From contig CM075347.1 of NCBI GenBank assembly GCA_037693485.1, positions 61,414,501 to 61,478,500 on the forward strand: 64,000 nt of DNA, in the 5' to 3' direction. A model generated the notes under the pieces. It was given only the letters and a program-made list of their open reading frames with translations, did no database searches and was not told the DNA's origin. Shown piece by piece: positions 57,932 through 64,000 of this stretch. The stretch comes from Kitagawia praeruptora. Its lineage: Eukaryota > Streptophyta > Magnoliopsida > Apiales > Apiaceae. The position numbers were made by a program, and so were the translations under genes. Every line of letters begins with the position of its first letter. Position 1 is the stretch's first letter.

Positions 57932-59002
57932 TTATCCTGGCGAAAAAGCATATAGATGTACATATCTCCTAATTTGAATTAATCTAATGATATGAGCACC
58001 AATTAGATAACCAAAAAGATATATAAATTGACATATGAGGCTCATGTAATGCTCAAGAAATTTCGGGATGTGAAAATATTTAGCAAAATCAACATCAAAA
58101 TACTTATAGCTTCTTTTCACAAATTCCTCCCAAATCGGGTCTACATAAGGCATATACACATTCTCAATCTTAGCATTGTTCAAGTCAAGCATATTCAAAT
58201 TCGGTTCTATCTCATTTACCACAATTGGATTCACAATATCCTTATTCAAATTAACATCTGCCACAACCATATTATCACCCTCGTCAAATAGCATGCAAAT
58301 AGAGTCATCTAAGAAATCAACATCATTATTATAAAAAGAGTTTTCACACGAGTTAATTTCTTGAGAAGCATATGGGTCAATAAGAGTGAGACTATCAAAA
58401 TAACCATCTTCATCATCAAATTCATCAAAAATTAACTTACTGTTACTAACCTCGTTTTGCGACTCTTTGAACTCCTTACCACTCCACAAAGTTGCATCAT
58501 CAAATTGACTCATTGGTATTTTTTCCGTTTGAGAGCGCCTCTCAACGAATTCAGTTACCTCTTGAGCTAGTTGAGCAATTGAGTTTTCAATCAACTTACC
58601 TTGAGTTTTCAACTCATTAAGACTTGTCTCAACCTCTTCATTCTTGTTCAGCTGTGCAACAATAACTCCTTCCAAAAGATTTTCCAAGTTGGATTTCTGT
58701 GGTGGCTGAGGTAGATTGTCTTGGTAGGAAAAATTAGTGTAATCTTCCCAACCAGAAGTGTAAGTATCAGCATAAGGATTATATTGTGGTAGCTGGTGAG
58801 GGTGGTCATGGGTATTGTAATAAAAATTACCATCACAAAAGTGTGTTTGATTTGGGTAGTAAGGGATATTAAATTGGCAATTATTTTGAGTATGTCCCTG
58901 TATACCGCAAACATCACAAGTGGCAAACAAAGAAGAATTTCTTGACTCAATATCATCGATCTTTTGAGATAATGCCTGCATAGTCTTAACCAATGCCTCC
59001 AT
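57932..59002 (-). pseudogene. gag: Element I gag, C-terminal half only
   Basis: 356 codons open from the ATG 59002 to TAA 57934-57932. It begins with a coiled start MEALVKTMQALSQKIDDIE and a zinc knuckle CDVCGIQGHTQNNC, then Tyr/Pro/Asn-rich sequence, a second helix region (residues about 105-160), and an acidic tail. The N-terminal capsid domain, present in A and B, is absent: only about 220 bases separate this ATG from the LTR. So the frame is a truncated gag that happens to be open; translation from this ATG is possible but untested. The last 30 or so residues are hydrophobic and basic and may be read-through into non-coding sequence. Confidence 0.72.
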
Positions 59003-59198
59003 GCTTTCTTCTTGCTCCTCTCTTTACTCGCTTAATTTCTTGTTATAGGAATCTGAAAATCAATTTTACAAGAAGCAAGAAAAACCACAAGCAAAGATCA
59101 AACAGAACAAGAATAATAGCCTAAGCAACACAACTAAACAACTTGGCCAAACTAACTCAAAAATTAACTAATCTAACACTGCTTCTAACACTGCTTTG

Positions 59199-59216
59199 TC
59201 CCCGGCAGCGGCGCCA
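59199..59216 (-). other. Element I primer binding site
   Basis: On the minus strand TGGCGCCGCTGCCGGGGA, the same tRNA-Asp-like site as in A, six bases after the LTR end. Confidence 0.85.
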
Positions 59217-59222
59217 AAAATT

Positions 59223-60690
59223 TGACAAGGCTGTCGCGTGCCTATCAAATAATAATATCTAGCAAATCCTTCTAACTATGTAGCAGGGTAAGTCAGAGTC
59301 GATCCCACAGAGACAAACGTGTCAATCACCAGTTGTTCTCGATTCAATTCAGCCAAACAAGTAACACAATAAAATATCAAAGATTATTATACTAATTTTA
59401 TACTAATGCAATTAATCAATTAACTAAAACATCCAGAATTAAGTGTCCCCACTAGCATGAATTAATGCAATCGTGAATTCCCTCCCCAATCAATCGTATA
59501 ATACTCAACAGGAAAGGTGCGCCCTATAAATTACCAATAACCTCTCTCGAGTACTAATGGCTTCTCTAAAATACAATCAAGCCTATTCTCATGGTATCAT
59601 GCAATTTAGAGACATTAATCACAGCACCCTAACTTCCTAACAATCCGTTCTACCTATTCTCATGGAGAAGTTCATGTCCTCATTGGATAAATCACAACCA
59701 TCTAAATCCAACTCTCTTTGATAAATAGACAATGGTTCAAACAATAAACATAATCACGTCTGATTTGTAATTGATAATTAAAACAACTCAATAAGCAAGA
59801 GCAATTAAACAATCAAATTGGGAGAATTGGGAAATTCACACATCAATCATAACTAGGGTTCTACTTAACCCTAGATTAATTATTTACTCATACATAATTA
59901 AACTAATAAAGCAAGAGATATAATATGAACACATAATATTATCAAGAATAGAGAAAAACCTTCAATCTCCAAAGAAAAGTGAATAGCTATCTCCAATCTC
60001 TCTATACTAGAATATACAAGTTATGTACAATAATTTTTCCATCCTCAAAAACTATATCTAGATGTGTTTATATAGGCTCTAAAAGTCTTGCCCAGCAAGA
60101 AAATATCAAAACAGAATTATAATAGAATTTCTGCAAAATACGTTTCCTAAACTGAATCTGTTTTTTAAGGAAAATTCGTATTTGACTTTTCTTCTGTTTT
60201 TACGAACCTTCCCAGTTGTGCTTGGACGTCTGGGCCTCTTTAGAATGATAGAGAATCTCATTATCTTCGCGTGGACTGCTTACGGGCTGAAAACAGACTT
60301 ATAGAACTCAAGATATGGCCCAAACAGTGAATCAGAAATCTGGCAGAATTTCTTCGCGCAGATTGCTCCTACCCAGCGCAATTTGCTCCTGGGAATCCTA
60401 TCCCAAGTTGTAGAAAATCTCCCAGGCTTCGCGTGGGCAGTAAGATCGCTGAAAACGGACTTCTAGAACTCCAGATATGTCCAAAACAGTGTAGACTGCG
60501 TAACCGTCTCAGAAATCAGAATTTTAATTAATTTATTCTCCAAAAATGATAGAAGCATCAACCATAATCAACATTCTTGTAAATCTGCACAACTAAGCAA
60601 AACACATCAAAACTACCAGAAACTTGAGTCCAAGACAATCAATTTAAGCCGATTTAGAATGCTCCAAGTAGATATAAAATCCACTTATCA
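59223..60690 (-). repeat. Element I 5' LTR
   Basis: 1468 bp. Carries two U3 modules (near 60200-60330 and 60345-60500) where the 3' LTR has one. TATA box is the complement of 60067-60074. Confidence 0.92.
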
Positions 60691-63170
60691 TCTATCAATT
60701 ATATAATCAAGACATGGCGAACAAAATGGCAGTGGCTTGAAGAAAGAAACAACGGGAAATCTTTAAAAGGAACTTGCAAAAATTTTGATGGATGAAGTCG
60801 TTAGAATAAAGATTTCATGAATTCTAGGCCCTGCATACACTCAACCTGGAAGTACAACTCCCTTGTCCAGTTAAGACATTATAATCCATAAGAAAGCTTC
60901 TAAAAAAATTAAAAATTCGGATTTGGAGAGCTTGCTCAGAGTCAACCAAATCTTGATGTTCCTATAGTGACGCGCTCAAAAATCACCATCGATGAGCACT
61001 ACAGCAACCTACTTCTGAAAATCGTGGTTCCTTGCGGAACAAAACTTGCTTCGACTATGCAAGGTCTGTGCATACTATGTCCCGCAGCAAGGGAGATATA
61101 GATTCTTTGAAAAAGAAAATGAGCAGGCAGAGATCTAGTTTACAAAAAATACAAGGCATTGGAAAATGTAGATAATTCTCAATACAATTATGTGAAAAAA
61201 GGTGGACAGAGCCTAACATAGCAGTCAGTCCTGTGGAGCTCAAAGCAAGGAGAAATAAGTACAAGAAAAAAATTTGAACTTGCCAAGTGTATGGAAGAAG
61301 CACAACCATAAGAGCACAAATGCTTCAGGAAGTGCAAATTCCGAGTTCAGCGAATAAAATATTTAAAGCAAAACGCATCAAAGTTGAGTTCAACAGTGGA
61401 AATCATTGACAAAAAACCTAACATGAGAGAACCATGTAAATTTAAGGCTAAAGATTAGGCTCTCCAGAGATTCGTGAATGATCAAAGATGAAAAATATGC
61501 GGTCTGCAACAAGCATTCGGAATAACATCACGTGCATAATGGATGTCTAGAATGCTTGTCCATATGGAGGAGCATGACTAAAAAATTAGAGTCAGCCTAC
61601 AATTTGAAATTTTTAGCATAATCAGCCTACAAACAACATGAAATTAAAAATGTGGCAGCAGCAAACCATGGGCAAACATAGCAAGGAGCGATTGTTAAAA
61701 CATCTGGGATACATATTAATTATTTTCTCTGCATGACGCACTCCAGGCTGCTACAACAAACACATCTGAATGTTCAAGCTTTGCTGATCCAAAAATCAAA
61801 ATCTGCTCGACAAAATCAAGATAAGTGCTATTTTCTCCTTAGCATTCATATATTTCATGTTGTGCAATTTTTTCTCTTTTTTCCAAGCTTTATGCAAATA
61901 TATTATGGAAGAAAAAATAATCCTACCCAAACAAGTGTTCACTGAGGGTCACTTGGGGGCAAAAATTTGTTTCAGTCCTGGACTAGTGACCCATCGTCAA
62001 ACACTTGGGGGGATCAAACTGCTCTAATCCTACACTTGTGACCAATCGATAATCAACTGGGGGCAAAAATTTAGACCAAGTCCCGACTTATGATTTATCG
62101 ACACTCACAAGACTCGTGACCTACCGATAGTCAATTGGGGACAAATATCAAATTTAATCCCGACTTATGATTTTTCGGCACTCACTTGGGGACAAGAGAA
62201 TCTTCCTTCCTACACTAGTAATATATCCCTTCAAAATTGAAGCAATAAATCACTAGGGGGCCGAGGATAGATCTGGCTAGATATACGCTTCAGTGCGAAG
62301 CTATGATGGTCAACCCGCCAACTTTTAAAGTTGGGAGATGAGAAAGTGGTGATCTACAGTTTTTTAGATTTAACATTTCATAGATCACAAAATATATCTC
62401 ATCGCTCTACAATCTGAACCAAAGGTGATTAAAGTGACTTTTGAGGATTGGAAGCAGAAGCTGAACCGAAAAACTGCCATTTATGCTATGATGGTTCGAC
62501 CAAACAATAATCCAACCCAAACGAGTGTTCAACGAAGGTCACTTGGGGGCAACGAATTTGTTATGTCCTAGACTAGTGAACCATCGTCAAATACTTGGGG
62601 GGAATAAATTCTAAACCTAGACTTGTGACCTATCGACGATCATTTGGGGGCAACAAATTAATCAAATCCTAGACTTATGACCGTTGACACTCACATGAGG
62701 GTTAGAAGCACAAAAATGAACCAAAAAATTGCGTTTAATGCTATGATGGTTCATATACCGGGGACTTTGTACCGGGATATGAGAATTGGTAAGCAGAGTA
62801 TTTTGACAATTTTATGGCTTACGGACGACCTTGCATCAAAAGCAAGCAAAGGCAAGCAAGATTTTGTTTTATATAAATCAAATTACTTGACGCTTGGAAA
62901 CATATTCTATGCAAGCAAAATCTAGCAATGATTTGGGCCCGAATCAAAATTGCTTGATGCTCGGAACCACATAGACAAAAACAAAGTGTCAAACACACAA
63001 AAATTAACATCGTGGCAGATAAAAAATATAGCTAATATTTAAGGTATATCATTATTCATGCTCGAAGACACAAATATATTGGTGACTGATCACAACTTAA
63101 GAGGTTTGCTCTCGACACTAAACAAAAAAAGTGTTCACCGAAGGAAAAACCTCCGATAAACACTGGGACT
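60691..63170 (+). other. Element D interior, last piece, with G-run repeats
   Basis: Non-coding. At 61945-62200 and 62525-62700 a unit of about 60 bases recurs with variation. It combines CACTTGGGGGCAA, a GACTTATGA/GACTAGTGA block and CCATCG or ATCGAC. At least eight purine-rich G runs result. The D polypurine tract near 63160-63170 (CACTGGGACT) is weak by comparison. Confidence 0.65.
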
Positions 63171-63547
63171 TGTTGATACAAAATATGGACTCGATCCTGA
63201 ATGAATATTCGACTAAACCCAATATAATTGGGAATATAATAAACGAAGAAACTTAACAACTTTAGGTGACTTGTTCATAAATAATAGGAGTATGGGCCTA
63301 AACCAGATCCGATACTGAAAAGAACTACGTGGGTTTGATTCCTTATAAAAGGATACGTAGGCACTTGAGAAGGGATCCCCAAAATTCTACTATCTCTTAG
63401 AATTAATTCTCTCAAGCGTAGCCGAAAAATACATAAACCCTAGTTTTCCCCCAAAATCGCCATGGATATTAAATCCGAGCTCTATATGAATACCTGATTA
63501 TAAATCTTATCTTGAAGCTTAGTCCGTGACGAAAATTGGCTTCAACA
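63171..63547 (+). repeat. Element D 3' LTR
   Basis: 377 bp, TGTTGATACA to CTTCAACA, TATA box at 63344-63351, followed by GTTCT (63548-63552). It differs from the 5' LTR by about a dozen positions by eye. Confidence 0.93.
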
Positions 63548-64000
63548 GTTCTATTTTTCATAATCGAGTTAAAAGTAAGTTGCATTCATAAAAGTACAAA
63601 AGAAAGTGGGTTGAGAGAGAATGCTTTTATACAAATTTATTATATAATATAAGTTAATAGTGGCTAGTAGCTCTTAAAATTAAGGAGAGTGAAGAGAATT
63701 TTAGTAAATTTAGGAGTCACTTGGAGGAAAAAAGTGGCTTAGCTCTTTATATTTAAAAGTTAAGAACCACTATAAAGAGGCTTTGGAGATGCTCTTATAT
63801 GTTACAATCAAGCAATTAAACAATTGGACCTTTAAGTGGACAGTTGTTCTCACATTGGTAAGTGTTAACACACTATGTGGTTATAAAAACGTCATACGAT
63901 ATGTATGTTGATTAACGATAAAACATAATTAATTGTCATGTCAACACATTATAAGACTGTTATAAGATTGTTATTCAATATGAATGTAGATGAATGAAAA
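63548..64000. other. Intergenic sequence right of D with one Harbinger-like MITE end
   Basis: Near 63780-63798 the sequence CTTTGGAGATGCTCTTA matches the right end of the Harbinger-like MITE type (complement TAA + GAGCATCTCCAAAG). I cannot find its left end on either side of D. The rest is AT-rich with no gene. Confidence 0.4.

Larger units (their letters stand above)
53905..60690 (-). mobile_element. Element I: gag-only Gypsy-type retrotransposon inserted in D
   Basis: Minus strand: 5' LTR 60690-59223, primer site, leader, partial gag 59002-57932, hairpin-rich non-coding block, conserved 3' region, polypurine tract, 3' LTR 55210-53905. Flanked by TCTAT at 53900-53904 and 60691-60695. LTR starts and the 3' region match A and B, but the gag segment and the LTR ends differ, so I is a sister subfamily. 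No pol. Confidence 0.92.
21105..63547 (+). mobile_element. Element D: non-coding (LARD-like) LTR retrotransposon spanning 42 kb with guests
   Basis: The 5' LTR 21105-21479 and 3' LTR 63171-63547 are near-identical, both start TGTTGATACA and end CTTCAACA, and are flanked by the same duplication GTTCT (21100-21104 and 63548-63552). Own sequence after removing F, H and I: 21105-21541, 45423-45871, 52451-53904 and 60696-63547, about 5.2 kb. I see no gag or pol in these pieces, so D is a large non-autonomous derivative. Its primer site equals that of H, which suggests a Tat-like helper; this is inference. Confidence 0.9.

Noticed and set aside
63548..63798. A complete MITE interrupted by D
   Set aside because: Only one end (63780-63798) is recognisable; no partner end was found at 20762-21104.

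Overview
This is nuclear DNA from a plant, most likely a eudicot. It is AT-rich, and almost all of it is LTR retrotransposons with tRNA-type primer sites (methionine-type for Copia, Asp-like for the gag-only Gypsy elements). A Mutator-like element and several MITEs are also present. I recognise no intact host gene, no rRNA or tRNA gene and no CRISPR array. I cannot name the species.

Left block (1-17842), a four-level nest. A Mutator-like element (MULE) is the oldest layer; only its right part is in the window (15485-17842). Copia element C, minus strand, sits in the MULE. Gag-only Gypsy-type element A, plus strand, sits in the polymerase of C. A second copy of the same family, B, minus strand, sits in A and is bounded by the 5-bp duplication ATTTA. 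The left ends of A, C and the MULE lie outside the window.

Middle (17843-21104). AT-rich intergenic DNA holding a 554-bp fold-back MITE with a 10-bp target duplication, a (TA)n microsatellite and a Stowaway-like MITE.

Right block (21105-63547). Everything here lies inside one element, D. Its 375-377-bp LTRs are 42 kb apart and flanked by the same 5-bp duplication, GTTCT. After removal of its guests D is about 5.2 kb and appears non-coding. D holds three primary guests: F (21542-45417), a Sirevirus-like Copia element of about 14 kb net with gag, pol and a very long third reading frame; H (45872-52445), a very young Tat-like Gypsy element with identical LTRs, a large gag-PR-RT deletion, surviving RNase H and integrase, and a three-exon antisense gene; and I (53905-60690, minus strand), a gag-only relative of A and B. 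F in turn holds E (23078-31700), a young Sirevirus-like Copia element inserted in F's 5' LTR, a Harbinger-like MITE in the same LTR, and a hAT-like MITE between its RT and RNase H. Target duplications, and in one case an empty site, support every nesting step whose two ends are visible.

How the parts work together. E, F, C and H carry retrotransposon enzymes, mostly broken by stops and frameshifts. A, B, D and I lack pol and would depend on proteins from related elements. The most unusual signals are at the nucleotide level. E repeats a short near-palindrome (CAGCAAGCTG) through its LTRs and coding region in all three reading phases. F packs fifteen ATTCGA-headed 12-mers into its U3 and repeats them in opposite orientation before its third reading frame. 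Both E and F have an inverted repeat spanning the junction between polypurine tract and LTR, and both place pol in the -1 frame relative to gag.
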